Source of the DNA: Coriobacteriia bacterium
GTDB taxonomy: Bacteria > Actinomycetota > Coriobacteriia > Anaerosomatales > SLCP01
Assembly (NCBI GenBank): GCA_007121015.1
Contig: SKMN01000029.1
Span: 1-59,951 of the forward strand
DNA length: 59,951 bases
Direction of reading: 5' to 3'
Below are positions 26,238 to 37,650 of the stretch, piece after piece. Positions within the stretch are counted from its first letter, which is position 1. Every line of letters starts with the position of its first letter. A program made the translations under genes and the position numbers. The notes beneath the pieces are model-generated. The model was not told the origin of the DNA. It saw only the letters and a list, made by a program, of their open reading frames with translations, and searched no databases.

Positions 26238-27404
26238 CTAGTCTACAGAAACACGTCGTTCGATGCCCAACATCGCGTACGCCTCTTTCAATCGGCGCGC
26301 CGCGGCCTCCCAATTGAGGTCGCGCTCGATGATCTCGCGTCCTCTCCGGCCCATCTCCCGTGCTGCCTCGCGGTCGCTCGCGAGCGCGACGAGTCCCCGT
26401 TCGACATCGGCGGGATCGCGGTCGTCGACAGCGACACCCACGTTGTGGTGCTCGGCGAAGTCACCGATCCACGAACCTTTCGTCACGATGATCGGCAGTC
26501 CCGATGCCATGCCCTCCATGGCCTTGACCGGCAGACTCGTACGCCAGTTGAGCAGCGAGTTATCGTAGCACGCATAGACGGCGTCGCACCGGTGATAGAG
26601 GGCGGGTATCTCTTCGGGTTCGACGCGCCCGGTGACCTCGACGCGCTCGTAGGACGCGGCCATCTCGGCGACCTGCGCCTCGGCAGGACCGCCGCCCACG
26701 AGCAACGCTCGCATCTCGGGGTGCGGCTGAATCGCCTTCATGAGGCTTGCGAGCGAGGGCACCCAGCGCTTCTGGCCGATGAAGCTCACGACGAACTCCG
26801 GTTCGTCGCGGGTGACGACCGAGTAGCGCGCCGGATCGGGCGCGTTCTCCACGACAACGATCCGTCGCGCCCCGAGCTCCTCGTAGTAGTAGACCTGACC
26901 TTCGAGGACGGTGATGACGACGTCGGCACGCGGGATGGACCGATGCTCCAAGTATCGCGCGGCCGCCCGCGCGACGACCCCGGCGAGACCGCGCTGAGGC
27001 AGCGCGCGGCTCTCCCGGTAGATCTCGTAGAAGTCGAGTACCCAGCGCGGACGGGGTCCGCGCGCACCACGCGACCCGCGCAGCGTGCGCAGAGCCGCGG
27101 GCACCGTGTCGAGATTGTGGCAGTGGACGACGTCCGGGCCGATCTCGCGCGCCCGCTTCGCCGCCGCACGCCAGTACGCGAGGTATCCGGCCACGTTGCG
27201 CATGCCGGCGCCGTGACGCGCTTGAAGTCCGATGTTCTCGATGCGCCACGTGCCCATGTCGAGGACGGGTGGATGGACGCCGGCGCGGTCCCACGCCAGC
27301 ACGGTGATGTCCCACCCGTCCTCCGCCAACGCGGCCGCCTCTTTGGCGATGCGTGGGTCCGCGGTGCCGTCCGCGCTGGCGAACATCACGACGGCGGTAT
27401 TCAT
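26238..27404 (-). CDS. glycosyltransferase family 4 protein
   Basis: This 388-residue GT-B enzyme has the N-terminal start NTAVVMFASADGTADPRIAKEA, VVHCHNLDTVPAAL near residue 92, LDFYEIYRESRALPQRG near residue 123, and a C-terminal donor site LPVKAMEGMASGLPIIVTKG. The substrate is unknown. Its ATG overlaps the stop of the upstream glycosyltransferase (ATGA). It lies 66 bases before the WbpA-like gene, so these two glycosyltransferases and the uronic-acid block are probably one transcription unit. Confidence 0.87.
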   Translation of the reverse strand: MNTAVVMFASADGTADPRIAKEAAALAEDGWDITVLAWDRAGVHPPVLDMGTWRIENIGLQARHGAGMRNVAGYLAYWRAAAKRAREIGPDVVHCHNLDTVPAALRTLRGSRGARGPRPRWVLDFYEIYRESRALPQRGLAGVVARAAARYLEHRSIPRADVVITVLEGQVYYYEELGARRIVVVENAPDPARYSVVTRDEPEFVVSFIGQKRWVPSLASLMKAIQPHPEMRALLVGGGPAEAQVAEMAASYERVEVTGRVEPEEIPALYHRCDAVYACYDNSLLNWRTSLPVKAMEGMASGLPIIVTKGSWIGDFAEHHNVGVAVDDRDPADVERGLVALASDREAAREMGRRGREIIERDLNWEAAARRLKEAYAMLGIERRVSVD

Positions 27405-28648
27405 ACACCCTCCCCCGTTACATTGCCGGAGACGGTCGGCGAGCCGGCGATCACGTCGGCGTACACCTCGGCGAGTCTCGCACCGACAACTGCGGGCGAG
27501 TACCGCGACGCAACACGCTCGGCGATGCGCTTCCCGTCGTAGGTGGAGATGCCCTCGGCGAGCGCGGTGATGGCCTCGGTGAGCGCGATGTCGTCGTCCG
27601 GGTCGACGAGGAGCCCGTCGCCAGGATCGACGATCCCCTCCGGTCCTCCCGAACGAGTCGCGACGACCGGCAGCCCGGTCGCCATCGCCTCTATGAGGGC
27701 GATCCCGAACCCTTCCCGCCGCGACGGCAGTACGAACGCGTCGGCGGCAGCGAACTCCCGGGGTACGTCATCGCCGAGCAGCCTGCCGGTGAAGCGCACC
27801 CTCCCCGCGACACCGAGCCGGGCGGCAAGCCCTTCGAGCGCCGCGCGCTCGCGACCGTCTCCGATGACGGTCAGCGTGAGGTCCGCGCCCCCCTCGACGA
27901 GGCGCGCGAGCGCCGTGAGCAGCACATCATGACCTTTCTCCGGCGAGAGGCGACCGAGGGTGACGAGCCGCAGCGGACCGTCGTGACCCGGTCGTTCGAC
28001 GTACACGAAGCGTGAGGCGTCGTAGGTATTGGGCACGACGGTCACCCTGCGGGGGTCGACGCCGAGTTCTGCGATGCAATCACGGGCCAACGCCCTGCTC
28101 ACGCACACTATCGCCGAAGCGCTGACGGCAGCCGCGGTGGCCTCGCGGCGCCAGCGGGGGTTGGCGAGGTTGGAGTACAGATCGAGCCCGTGGACGGTGA
28201 GCACGTACGGTAGCCCCGCCCGGGCACAGAGGCGCCGCCCCGCCGCGCCACTCGGGTAGAGGTCGTGCACGTGGACGAAGCGAGCGTCGACGCGTTCGCG
28301 CGCGCGCTCGAACGCCCCGTGCGCCGTGATCGCGATGAGCGGGGCGACCGTGGCGTATCCGATGCGACGCGGCAGCACGGGATACCGGGGGTAGGAGACC
28401 GGATGCCCGTCGTAGGTGGTCGAACCCTTCACCCATGGCTTACCGAGGACCCGCGCGACCACACGGGGGACCCACGGAGCCGGTGCGACGATCGACCACG
28501 TCACCCGCTCCGCCGTCGCGGCGACCTGGTCGGCGACGAAGATGCCCCGATACGGCTCGTCAGGGTTGGGAAAGAGCTTCGCGAAGACGACCCCGCCTCC
28601 GAGGTGTGCGGCGTCGCGGCCGTCGGTAGCCGAGGAGCGGCGTGCCAT
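27401..28648 (-). CDS. glycosyltransferase family 4 protein
   Basis: This GT-B enzyme has the N-terminal LFPNPDEPYRGIFVADQVAA, FVHVHDLYPSGAAGRRL, a linker RLVTLGRLSPEKGHDVLL, and the EX7E motif in SRREGFGIALIEAMATGLPVVATRSGG. The 415-residue form from the ATG at 28646-28648 is preferred because it starts 22 bases after the fabZ stop, but there is no visible ribosome-binding site. No start codon closer to the conserved LFPNPDEP region is in frame. It begins the glycosyltransferase-uronic-acid block and is co-directional with fabZ and murA. Confidence 0.85.
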   Translation of the reverse strand: MARRSSATDGRDAAHLGGGVVFAKLFPNPDEPYRGIFVADQVAATAERVTWSIVAPAPWVPRVVARVLGKPWVKGSTTYDGHPVSYPRYPVLPRRIGYATVAPLIAITAHGAFERARERVDARFVHVHDLYPSGAAGRRLCARAGLPYVLTVHGLDLYSNLANPRWRREATAAAVSASAIVCVSRALARDCIAELGVDPRRVTVVPNTYDASRFVYVERPGHDGPLRLVTLGRLSPEKGHDVLLTALARLVEGGADLTLTVIGDGRERAALEGLAARLGVAGRVRFTGRLLGDDVPREFAAADAFVLPSRREGFGIALIEAMATGLPVVATRSGGPEGIVDPGDGLLVDPDDDIALTEAITALAEGISTYDGKRIAERVASRYSPAVVGARLAEVYADVIAGSPTVSGNVTGEGV

Positions 28649-28670
28649 GTCGGGCGTGGTGGCCACGTGC

Positions 28671-29093
28671 CTACTTGATCGCGAACATGAGCTCGCCCGC
28701 ACACGCGAGCTCGTCGCCGACGTACGCTTTCGCCTCGCCGAACCCGATCGGGCCACGGCGCTTGGTTATCTCGCACTCGATACGCAACGTGTCGCCGGGC
28801 CTCACCTGCCGCTTGAAGCGCACCTTGTCGATGCCGCCGAAGAACCCGATCTTACCCGCGTTCTCCGGGAGCGCGAGCAGTGCGACCGAGCCTACCTGCG
28901 CCATCGCCTCCACGATGAGCACTCCGGGCATGACCGGGTAGTCGGGGAAGTGCCCCGGTACCCAGAACGCATCCTCGGTCACATCGAGGTAGCCGACGGC
29001 ACGCTCGCCGGGCACCATCTCCTCGACGCGGTCGACGAGCAGGAACGGTTCACGATGCGGGATGATCGCGCGTATCGCGTCCTGGTCCAACAT
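28671..29093 (-). CDS. fabZ: 3-hydroxyacyl-ACP dehydratase
   Basis: FabZ dehydrates 3-hydroxyacyl-ACP in fatty-acid elongation. The 140-residue hot-dog protein has the N-terminal [13 protein letters not shown], catalytic His48 in [13 protein letters not shown] and Glu62 in the following VEAMAQ. The ATG at 29091-29093 has AGAGGAAG upstream. It follows murA by 24 bases, a pairing common in bacteria that links lipid and wall synthesis. Confidence 0.95.
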   Translation of the reverse strand: MLDQDAIRAIIPHREPFLLVDRVEEMVPGERAVGYLDVTEDAFWVPGHFPDYPVMPGVLIVEAMAQVGSVALLALPENAGKIGFFGGIDKVRFKRQVRPGDTLRIECEITKRRGPIGFGEAKAYVGDELACAGELMFAIK

Positions 29094-29117
29094 GTGGCGC
29101 TTCCTCTCCGCTTGCCC

Positions 29118-30386
29118 TCAGCACTCCGGCGCTGCGGTCGATTCGATGTCCGCGCCCAACGACGCGAGTTTCTCGACGAATCCCTCGTACCCTCTGAGGA
29201 TATGGTGCACCTCTCCCACCTCGGTGCGCCCGTCGGCGACGAGGCCGGCGAGCACGAGCGCGGCTCCTGCTCTGAGATCGGTGCTGCGCACGGGGGCGCC
29301 GGAGAGTCCCGGGGTCCCTTTGACGAGCGCATGGTGCCCTTCGATGCGGATGTCGGCACCCATGCGTACGAGTTCGTCGGCGAACATGAACCGGTTCTCG
29401 AAAACGTTCTCGGTGATGACACTATCGCCGTCGGCGAGCGTCATGAGGACCATGAACTGAGGCTGCATGTCCGTCGGGAACCCCGGGTACGGCAGCGTCT
29501 GGACGTCGGTAGCCCTAAGCGGACCGTTGCGGGAAACGGTGATCGCATCGTCGGTGGCACGAACCTCACAACCGGCCTGTTCGAGCTTGAGGAGCACCAT
29601 CTCGAGGTGCGACGGCGACACGCCACGCACGGTCACCGGCCCGCCCGTGAGGGCACCCGCGACGAGGTACGTCCCGCACTCCACGCGGTCACCGACGACA
29701 CGGTGTTCGGCGGGTGCGAGAGCCTCCACGCCTTCGACCTCGATCGTGGACGTTCCCGCACCGGTGACACGCGCACCCATGGCTGCGAGGAACTCCGCGA
29801 GGTCGACGATCTCCGGTTCGCGCGCGGCATTGTCGATCACGGTGGTCCCGCTGGCGAGCACCGAGGCCATGAGCAGGTTCTCCGTCGCACCGACGCTCGG
29901 GAATTCGAGCATGATGTGCGCGCCCACGAGCCCGCCCGGAGGCGCAGTGGCCTCGATGTAGCCGTGCTCGAACGCGAACTCGACCCCGAGCGACTCCAGG
30001 CCGCTGATGTGCATGTCGACCTTGCGCGAGCCGATGTTGCATCCACCCGGCATAGCCACGCGGGCCCTGCCGAGGCGCGCGACGAGCGGGCCGAGGACCG
30101 CGATCGAAGCACGCATGCGAGAGACGACCTCGTAGGGCGCCTCGGCCGAGGAGAGCCTCGTAGCGTCCACGCTCACCGAGTCGGCATCGCTGTCGACGAC
30201 GGCGCCGAGTCCGCGTACGACCTCGATCATCGTGGCAACGTCGCTGATGTCGGGGACGTTGGCGATACGGGAGCGTCCTGGCGCGAGGAGCGCTGCTGCG
30301 AGCAGCTTGAGTGCGGAGTTCTTCGCGCCTGCCGCCTCTACCGTACCGGTGAGCGTGCGACCGCCTCTGATGAAGATGGAACCCAC
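29118..30386 (-). CDS. murA: UDP-N-acetylglucosamine 1-carboxyvinyltransferase
   Basis: MurA transfers enolpyruvate from PEP to UDP-GlcNAc, the first committed step of peptidoglycan synthesis. The 422-residue enzyme carries the catalytic Cys116 in [13 protein letters not shown], so it is the Cys form normally sensitive to fosfomycin, not the Asp form. Other landmarks are AGAKNSALK near residue 20, [10 protein letters not shown], and [13 protein letters not shown] at 30384-30386 is used because the family N-terminus ([14 protein letters not shown]) starts two residues later and GAGAGGCGGG lies upstream. The 167-base gap before it holds the ATP synthase end hairpin and a possible weak promoter. 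Confidence 0.95.
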   Translation of the reverse strand: MGSIFIRGGRTLTGTVEAAGAKNSALKLLAAALLAPGRSRIANVPDISDVATMIEVVRGLGAVVDSDADSVSVDATRLSSAEAPYEVVSRMRASIAVLGPLVARLGRARVAMPGGCNIGSRKVDMHISGLESLGVEFAFEHGYIEATAPPGGLVGAHIMLEFPSVGATENLLMASVLASGTTVIDNAAREPEIVDLAEFLAAMGARVTGAGTSTIEVEGVEALAPAEHRVVGDRVECGTYLVAGALTGGPVTVRGVSPSHLEMVLLKLEQAGCEVRATDDAITVSRNGPLRATDVQTLPYPGFPTDMQPQFMVLMTLADGDSVITENVFENRFMFADELVRMGADIRIEGHHALVKGTPGLSGAPVRSTDLRAGAALVLAGLVADGRTEVGEVHHILRGYEGFVEKLASLGADIESTAAPEC

Positions 30387-30502
30387 GAACGCGACCCGCC
30401 TCTCTGCGACCACACGTCGATCCGGTCTCCGTTGACGATACAGTGTACGCACAATGCGACCGCGTACGTAACCATGTCGTCAGGAACCACCACCGGGACG
30501 AC

Positions 30503-30536
30503 AGAGGCGGCGAGTGCATGCGCGCTCGCCGCCTCT
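30503..30536. terminator. 12-bp perfect hairpin after atpC
   Basis: AGAGGCGGCGAG and CTCGCCGCCTCT pair perfectly around a 10-base loop, 17 bases past the atpC stop. No U tract follows on the minus strand, so it is a GC-rich terminator without a tail or an mRNA 3'-end stem for the ATP synthase operon. Confidence 0.65.
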
Positions 30537-30553
30537 CGGTCATACACCGATAT

Positions 30554-30970
30554 CTAGTGGCCCTTCTCGGCCACCTTGATCTGCATCTCGCACCACTTGA
30601 GATCGGCTTCGCACTGATCGATCTCGCTCTCGGCCTCATGCGGCAGCTCCGCCATGAGACGCTTGGTGTGCTCGAGCGCCTGCTTCGCACGCTCCACGTC
30701 GATCTGCGACGCGGCCTCCGCTTGGTCTGCGAGGATGATGACCTTGTCCTCATGGACCTGGATGTAGCCGCCGGCGATGGCGAACCACTCCACCTTGTCG
30801 TCTCCGTGCATGACCCGGATCTCGCCCGGGTCGAGCGCGCTAACGAGCGGCGCGTGGAGCGGCAGGATACCGATCTCGCCGTCGATCGTGGGAGCGACGA
30901 CCATCCGCACCTCGTTCGTGTAGACGATGCGCTCGGGTGTCACTATCTCGCACAGTAGGGTGCGTTCCAT
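30554..30970 (-). CDS. atpC: F1 ATP synthase epsilon subunit
   Basis: This 138-residue subunit of the central stalk has the N-terminal beta-sandwich signature TLLCEIVTPERIVYTNEVRMVVAPTIDGEIGILPLHAPLVSAL in part, and a C-terminal helical hairpin rich in Glu, Ala and Lys. It couples rotation to catalysis and can inhibit ATP hydrolysis. The ATG at 30968-30970 has GGGAGG upstream. It is the last gene of the ATP synthase operon and is followed by a strong hairpin. Confidence 0.95.
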   Translation of the reverse strand: MERTLLCEIVTPERIVYTNEVRMVVAPTIDGEIGILPLHAPLVSALDPGEIRVMHGDDKVEWFAIAGGYIQVHEDKVIILADQAEAASQIDVERAKQALEHTKRLMAELPHEAESEIDQCEADLKWCEMQIKVAEKGH

Positions 30971-30987
30971 ACCGCTCGTCAGCCTCC

Positions 30988-32424
<1,437 letters not shown>

Positions 32425-33306
32425 CTACTCCTCCAGTGCGGCCGCGCCGCCCACGATCTCTGCGATCTCGTTGGTGATCGCGGCCTGGCGCGCGCGGTTG
32501 TAGCTCCGCGACAGGGTGACGATCATGTCGGACGCGTTGTCCGTCGCCGACTTCATGGCCGTCCGCCGTGCGCCGTGCTCGGACGCGGCCGACTCCATCA
32601 GTGCTCGGAACACGAGGGTCTCGACGTAGGTGGGCAACAGGCGGCGCAAGACGCTCTTGGCATCGGGCTCGAACGTGTACTCCGCCCGCACATCGGACCC
32701 TTCGGCCGCTTCCTCGACCACACGACGCTCGATAGGCAGAAGCTGATGTATCTCCGGCCTCTGTTCGGCGACGCTCCTGAAGCGGTTGAACACGACGTAG
32801 ACCGCGTCGATCTCCTCTTGGGCGTACGCCTCGATCACATGTGCGGCGATCGACTTGGCATCCACGAACGTCGGCTTGTCCGAGATGTCGCGGTAGGTGG
32901 CTATCGGCTCGATGCCCCGATACTTGAAGTACCCGGCCGCCTTCTTGCCGACAGCGATGACGTCGACCTTCACGCCCTCCGCGGTCTCATCGCGGATGAC
33001 GTTCTCGGTCATCCGGAGGATGTTGCTGTTGAACGCTCCCGCCAGTCCTCTGTCCGAGGTGACCGCTATGACCACGACGCGCAAGCGATGCGGGTGTTCC
33101 TCGAGCAGTGGGTGCTCCGCACCCTTCGCGTACCGCGCGACGTTGCCGAGGACCTCCATCATCGAAAGCGCGTACGGGCGTGCGGACTCGATCTTCTCTT
33201 GGGCCCGCTTGATCTTGGCGGTAGCGACCATCTCCATGGTGCGCGTGATCTGGCGTGTCGACTCGACACTCCCGATCCTGTTCTTGATGTCGCGGAGATT
33301 CGGCAT
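32425..33306 (-). CDS. atpG: F1 ATP synthase gamma subunit
   Basis: This 293-residue central shaft subunit has the N-terminal coiled-coil helix NLRDIKNRIGSVESTRQITRTMEMVATAKI and the C-terminal helix SATDNASDMIVTLSRSYNRARQAAITNEIAEIV in pieces that match the family. The middle Rossmann-like part carries VVVIAVTSDRGLAGAFN. The ATG at 33304-33306 has AGGGGCGAGGA close upstream and lies 9 bases after the atpA stop. Confidence 0.96.
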   Translation of the reverse strand: MPNLRDIKNRIGSVESTRQITRTMEMVATAKIKRAQEKIESARPYALSMMEVLGNVARYAKGAEHPLLEEHPHRLRVVVIAVTSDRGLAGAFNSNILRMTENVIRDETAEGVKVDVIAVGKKAAGYFKYRGIEPIATYRDISDKPTFVDAKSIAAHVIEAYAQEEIDAVYVVFNRFRSVAEQRPEIHQLLPIERRVVEEAAEGSDVRAEYTFEPDAKSVLRRLLPTYVETLVFRALMESAASEHGARRTAMKSATDNASDMIVTLSRSYNRARQAAITNEIAEIVGGAAALEE

Positions 33307-33315
33307 TCCTCGCCC

Positions 33316-34878
33316 CTAGCTCGCCGTGAAGGACGCGGAGAACTCCTTGATGGCACCTTCGAGCTTCTCGGAGGTCTCGTCGGACAGGGTCTTCTCTTCA
33401 CGGATGGCGGCGCCGATCCCGGGGTGCACGTTGCTGACGAAGGCGAGCAGCTCGTCGCGGAAACGCTGAACGTCCTCGACAGCAAGCTCGTCGAGGAAGC
33501 CCTTCGTCCCGGCGAAAATGGCGACTACCTGCTGCTCCGTAGGATAGGGCTCGTACTGGCCCTGTTTGAGGAGCTCGACAAGGCGTGCGCCACGGTTGAG
33601 CGTGGCCTGCGTGGACTTGTCGAGGTCCGACCCGAACTGGGCGAACGCGGCGAGCTCGCGGTATTGCGCGAGGTCGAGACGGAGCGAACCGGCCACCTGC
33701 TTCATCGCCTTGATCTGAGCGTTGCCGCCGACACGCGAGACCGAGATGCCTACGTTGATCGCGGGCCGGACGCCCTGGTAGAACAGGTCGGTCTGCAGGA
33801 AGATCTGGCCATCGGTGATGGAGATGACGTTGGTGGGGATGTATGCCGAGACGTCACCGGCCTGGGTCTCGATGACCGGCAGGGCCGTGAGCGAACCGGC
33901 GCCATGCTCGTCGGACATCTTGACCGCGCGCTCGAGCAGGCGGCTGTGCAGGTAGAAGACGTCACCGGGGTACGCCTCGCGGCCCGGCGGGCGCCGGAGC
34001 GTAAGCGACATCTGGCGATATGCGACGGCCTGCTTCGACAGGTCGTCGTAGATGCAGAGCACGTGGCGGCCCGGGTTGTCCTTGCTCGCGGGCTTGCCGT
34101 CCTCGCCGTTGTACATGAAGAACTCACCCATGGCACAACCCGCCATCGGGGCGATGTACTGCATCGGGGCGGGATCTGCCGCGGTCGCGGAAACGACGAT
34201 GGTGTAGTCCATCGCGCCGTACCGCTCCAGGGTCTCGACCACGCCGGCGACGGTGGAAGCCTTCTGGCCCACCGCGACGTACACGCAGATGACGTCGGCG
34301 CCCTTCTGGTTGATGATCGTGTCGATCGCCACGGCCGTCTTACCGGTCTGGCGGTCGCCGATGATGAGCTCGCGCTGACCACGGCCGACCGGGATCATCG
34401 AGTCGATGGCCATGATGCCGGTCTGCATCGGCTGGTGGACGGGCTGGCGCTCGATGACGCCCGGGGCGCGGAACTCCAGCGGACGGTGGCCCTCGGCCTG
34501 GATCGGTCCCTTGCCGTCGAGCGGTTCTCCGAGCGGGTTCACGATGCGACCGAGCATAGCCTTACCCGACGGGACCGACACGACGCGACCCGTGGTGCGG
34601 ACGGTGTCGTTCTCCTTGATGAGCGTCGTGCCACCCATGAGGACGGCGCCGACCTCGTGCTCTTCGAGGTTGAGCGCCATACCGTAGACGACCTGGCCGT
34701 CTTCGCTCTCGAACTCGAGCAGCTCGCCGGCCATGGCGCCTCTGAGGCCTTCGACGCGGGCGATGCCGTCGCCGAGCTGGATGACTGTGCCGACCTCGCG
34801 TACATCGACCTCGGCCTGGAAGCGCTCCAGCTGCGCCTTGAGAACGTCGTTGATGGCGCTCGCGGTGATCTCAGCCAC
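33316..34878 (-). CDS. atpA: F1 ATP synthase alpha subunit
   Basis: This 520-residue regulatory subunit has the P-loop [15 protein letters not shown], and family motifs [21 protein letters not shown] and [15 protein letters not shown]. The GTG at 34876-34878 overlaps atpH by 8 bases and is preceded by GGAGGT, so the longer in-frame start far upstream is rejected. The conserved Arg finger region ([13 protein letters not shown]) is intact. Confidence 0.96.
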   Translation of the reverse strand: MAEITASAINDVLKAQLERFQAEVDVREVGTVIQLGDGIARVEGLRGAMAGELLEFESEDGQVVYGMALNLEEHEVGAVLMGGTTLIKENDTVRTTGRVVSVPSGKAMLGRIVNPLGEPLDGKGPIQAEGHRPLEFRAPGVIERQPVHQPMQTGIMAIDSMIPVGRGQRELIIGDRQTGKTAVAIDTIINQKGADVICVYVAVGQKASTVAGVVETLERYGAMDYTIVVSATAADPAPMQYIAPMAGCAMGEFFMYNGEDGKPASKDNPGRHVLCIYDDLSKQAVAYRQMSLTLRRPPGREAYPGDVFYLHSRLLERAVKMSDEHGAGSLTALPVIETQAGDVSAYIPTNVISITDGQIFLQTDLFYQGVRPAINVGISVSRVGGNAQIKAMKQVAGSLRLDLAQYRELAAFAQFGSDLDKSTQATLNRGARLVELLKQGQYEPYPTEQQVVAIFAGTKGFLDELAVEDVQRFRDELLAFVSNVHPGIGAAIREEKTLSDETSEKLEGAIKEFSASFTAS

Positions 34879-35437
34879 CTTGCGCCTCACCTCCCTGAGA
34901 TGCGGTAGACAACTGCGTGCGCACGGCTCCGAGCTGGGAAGCAAGGCTCCCGTCGAGGACGCGACCCGCAACCTTGATGATGATGCCACCGACGATCGAA
35001 GCGTCCACCCGCTCGCGCAGGTTGACAGGTCGCCCGAGAGAGGCGACGAGCTTGTCGGTGACCGATGAACGCAACTCCTCGTCGAGCGGCACGGCCGTCG
35101 TGACCTCGGCGACGACGATACCCCGCTCGGCCTCGGCGATCTCGCTGAAGAGGCGAGCCATCTCGTCGAGGACGCCGGCGTTGCCTCGCTCCACCGCAAG
35201 CGTCACGACCGTCACGACCTCCGGCGACACCGTCGATCCGAATATCTCGCGCAGTATGTCACGCTTCTTCTCGGCCGGAACGCCGGCGTCGGACAGCGCG
35301 TTGCGCAGATCCATATGCCCACGTATCGCGTCGACGACGACCTGCAAGCCCTCATCGACCGCGTCGACCGCGTCGGCGGCGGAGGCGAGGTCGAAGAGGA
35401 CCCGTGCGTAGGTCCTTGCGATCTCGCTAGTTGTCAT
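34871..35437 (-). CDS. atpH: F1 ATP synthase delta subunit
   Basis: This 188-residue peripheral-stalk subunit links F1 to the b subunits. The N-terminal [13 protein letters not shown] helix and the C-terminal [32 protein letters not shown] motif, seen in segments, are standard. The ATG at 35435-35437 overlaps the atpF end by 11 bases and follows GGGAGG. The length matches the short OSCP/delta type, not a b-delta fusion as in Mycobacterium. Confidence 0.95.
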   Translation of the reverse strand: MTTSEIARTYARVLFDLASAADAVDAVDEGLQVVVDAIRGHMDLRNALSDAGVPAEKKRDILREIFGSTVSPEVVTVVTLAVERGNAGVLDEMARLFSEIAEAERGIVVAEVTTAVPLDEELRSSVTDKLVASLGRPVNLRERVDASIVGGIIIKVAGRVLDGSLASQLGAVRTQLSTASQGGEAQGG

Positions 35438-35969
35438 TCATGCCTCCCACCTCGGAGAGGTACTTGTCGATGAGTGCCGCGTGGTCGGCGGGCGAGAGCT
35501 TCTCGCCGAGGAGCTTGCCTGCCACAGCGACCGACAGGTCGGCCACTGACGACTGCAGCTCTACCATGGCCGCCTGCTTCTCGGCCTCGATCGCCTCACG
35601 GGCCTTCTCGATGACCTGTGCCGCCTCGTCGTTGGCCTTCGCCACGATCTCTTCCTTCATCGACTCGGCTGCCTTGCGGCTCTGGTCGACGATCTTGCCC
35701 GCCTCCAACCGCGCGGCGGCCATCTGCTCTTTGTACTCATCGAGTAGGCGCTCGGCTTCGACGCGCGTCTCCTCGGCTTTCTCGAGCGACTCTTTGATCG
35801 AGTCGGCCCGCTTCTCGAGCACGTTGGAGATGGGTCCGAAGGCGAACTTCTTGAGTAGCAGGAAAAGGATGACGAACGCTACGATCGAGGGCCAGACGTC
35901 CGCGAGGACGGGCACGACCGAGATAGCGGATTCGCCCTCTTCAGCTGCGTATGCGACTCCTACAAGCAT
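35427..35969 (-). CDS. atpF: F0 ATP synthase b subunit
   Basis: This 180-residue subunit has one membrane helix (about 27-43, WPSIVAFVILFLLLKKFAF) and a long charged coiled coil of Glu, Lys and Ala. The first 10 residues (LVGVAYAAE) look like a short cleavable or re-entrant leader, common in Gram-positive b subunits. It is one gene, not a b/b' pair. The ATG at 35967-35969 has GGAGG about 12 bases upstream. Confidence 0.94.
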   Translation of the reverse strand: MLVGVAYAAEEGESAISVVPVLADVWPSIVAFVILFLLLKKFAFGPISNVLEKRADSIKESLEKAEETRVEAERLLDEYKEQMAAARLEAGKIVDQSRKAAESMKEEIVAKANDEAAQVIEKAREAIEAEKQAAMVELQSSVADLSVAVAGKLLGEKLSPADHAALIDKYLSEVGGMNDN

Positions 35970-36004
35970 GGCTTACGAAACCTCCACTCTGCGGTGTCGG
36001 CCGC

Positions 36005-36313
<309 letters not shown>

Positions 36314-37120
36314 CTAGTGCTCCGATGCGTGGAGCGCCCCACCGATGTAGACGGACGTGAGGATCGCGAACACGTATGCCTGGATGAACGCGACGAACAC
36401 CTTGAAGGCATACATGATGACGAGCATGATCAGGCCGAAGCCGGTCATGGTGATGCCGAGTGCGCCGAGTTGCTGAGCGCCGAGGATCATGAATATCCCG
36501 AAGATGCCGAGGATGATGCCACCGGCGAACATGTTGGCGTAGAGACGGACGGCCAGCGTGAGTGGGCGCAGGAAGTGTCCGACGACCTCGAGCAGGAAGA
36601 TGAACGGACCGAGCGTGAACCGCCCGAACGCAGGCATCTCGCGCACTCCGCTCGGGATGAAGCTCTTCAGGTAGCCGATGAAACCGTTCTTCTTGAACCC
36701 GATGGCGTTGTAGACGATGAACACCATCACCGCCCACGTCGCGGTCACGCCGATCGAACCGGTACCGGGAAGCGAGCCCGGGATGAGGCCGATGGCGTTG
36801 TTGAAGAGGATGAAGAAGAAGAGCGTGCCGATGAACGGCGCGAACTTCAGTCCCTCCCTGCCCATATTGTCGACGCACAGGTTACGGATGAACTCGTACC
36901 CCGCCTCGACCACGTTGCCGATGCCCTGCGGGACGAGGTCCACCTTCTGTGCCGCGACAAGGAAGAACACGAGCGTGACGACGAACGCGATGATAAGGAA
37001 GAACGTGTAGTTCGTGAGCACGAGCGGGTCGAGGGCCGCGATCGTTCCTTGATCGTCGTCCCACGGCAGCACCGAGTAGTGGTGCAGCTTGTGTGCGAGT
37101 TTTTCCGCAAAGCCTTCCAC
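36314..37120 (-). CDS. atpB: F0 ATP synthase a subunit
   Basis: This 268-residue stator membrane subunit has five to six hydrophobic segments. The essential Arg is in LTLAVRLYANMFAG, the Asn of the neighbouring helix is in FILFNNAIGLIPG, and the last helix reads YVFAILTSVYIGGAL. The GTG at 37118-37120 has GGAGGAAGGAA upstream. The c-subunit gene follows 87 bases downstream. Confidence 0.95.
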   Translation of the reverse strand: MEGFAEKLAHKLHHYSVLPWDDDQGTIAALDPLVLTNYTFFLIIAFVVTLVFFLVAAQKVDLVPQGIGNVVEAGYEFIRNLCVDNMGREGLKFAPFIGTLFFFILFNNAIGLIPGSLPGTGSIGVTATWAVMVFIVYNAIGFKKNGFIGYLKSFIPSGVREMPAFGRFTLGPFIFLLEVVGHFLRPLTLAVRLYANMFAGGIILGIFGIFMILGAQQLGALGITMTGFGLIMLVIMYAFKVFVAFIQAYVFAILTSVYIGGALHASEH

Positions 37121-37136
37121 GCGGTTCCTTCCTCCT

Positions 37137-37436
37137 TCACCGTGACCGGGCGAGAACCTTGCCGTACCTCATGAGTTCGATCGTGTAGAGCACGAAAAAG
37201 CCGCCCGCTACTCCGATAGCGAACGGCACGAATCCCTCGGGAATGAGACGGCGATACGCGAAGAGCGCCCCCACGGCGATCAGCATCCTCACGAACAGCG
37301 AGGCTGCGGCGAACGCAAGGCCGTGCTCGGGAGCGTCCGGCGTCATCGTCCGGAAGCTCGAGCGGGACGCAAGCAGGAGCCCGGCGCCGAGAACGGCTCC
37401 GAGCGTCAGCGCGACCGCCCAGTGTGAGAGCAGCAC
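37137..37436 (-). CDS. atpI: small membrane protein at the atpI position
   Basis: This 99-residue protein has about four hydrophobic segments. Its position, directly before atpB in the ATP synthase operon, and its size match AtpI (UncI), thought to help assemble the c ring or provide Mg2+ transport. Sequence similarity within this family is low, so the name rests on position and topology. The GTG start at 37434-37436 has no clear ribosome-binding site. A promoter lies about 170 bases upstream at 37607-37635. Confidence 0.7.
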   Translation of the reverse strand: MLLSHWAVALTLGAVLGAGLLLASRSSFRTMTPDAPEHGLAFAAASLFVRMLIAVGALFAYRRLIPEGFVPFAIGVAGGFFVLYTIELMRYGKVLARSR

Positions 37437-37606
37437 AGAAACGCTATCGGCGAGTGCGGAAGTCAGGAATCTACCCCTCTATCCGTGAACACACCTTACG
37501 CAGTCTCTTCCGGTGTCCCGCATGTCAGGCTCCGTGCGTGCCACCGTCGCCTACGCGTACCGGCGCGTGGCTGACGAACCCGTGCAGACCCCTCGGAAGC
37601 GGCCCT

Positions 37607-37635
37607 ATCGTACACGAAGGCCGACATGAGGACAA
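37607..37635 (-). promoter_or_regulatory. likely promoter of the ATP synthase operon
   Basis: On the minus strand TTGTCC (37630-37635) and TACGAT (37607-37612) are separated by 17 bases, a fair sigma70-type match (4 of 6 in each box). It lies in the 214-base gap between the WecA-type gene and atpI and would give a leader of about 165 bases in which I see no clear structure. Confidence 0.5.
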
Positions 37636-37650
37636 GCGCGCGCTAGCTGC

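Noticed and set aside
25221-27542. Long plus-strand open frame opposite the WbpA-like gene and a glycosyltransferase
   Set aside because: Antisense shadow with low-complexity charged composition; the minus-strand genes have full family motifs and ribosome-binding sites.
28416-30557. Long plus-strand open frame opposite fabZ and murA
   Set aside because: Both minus-strand genes are unmistakable; the plus-strand frame has no recognisable domain.
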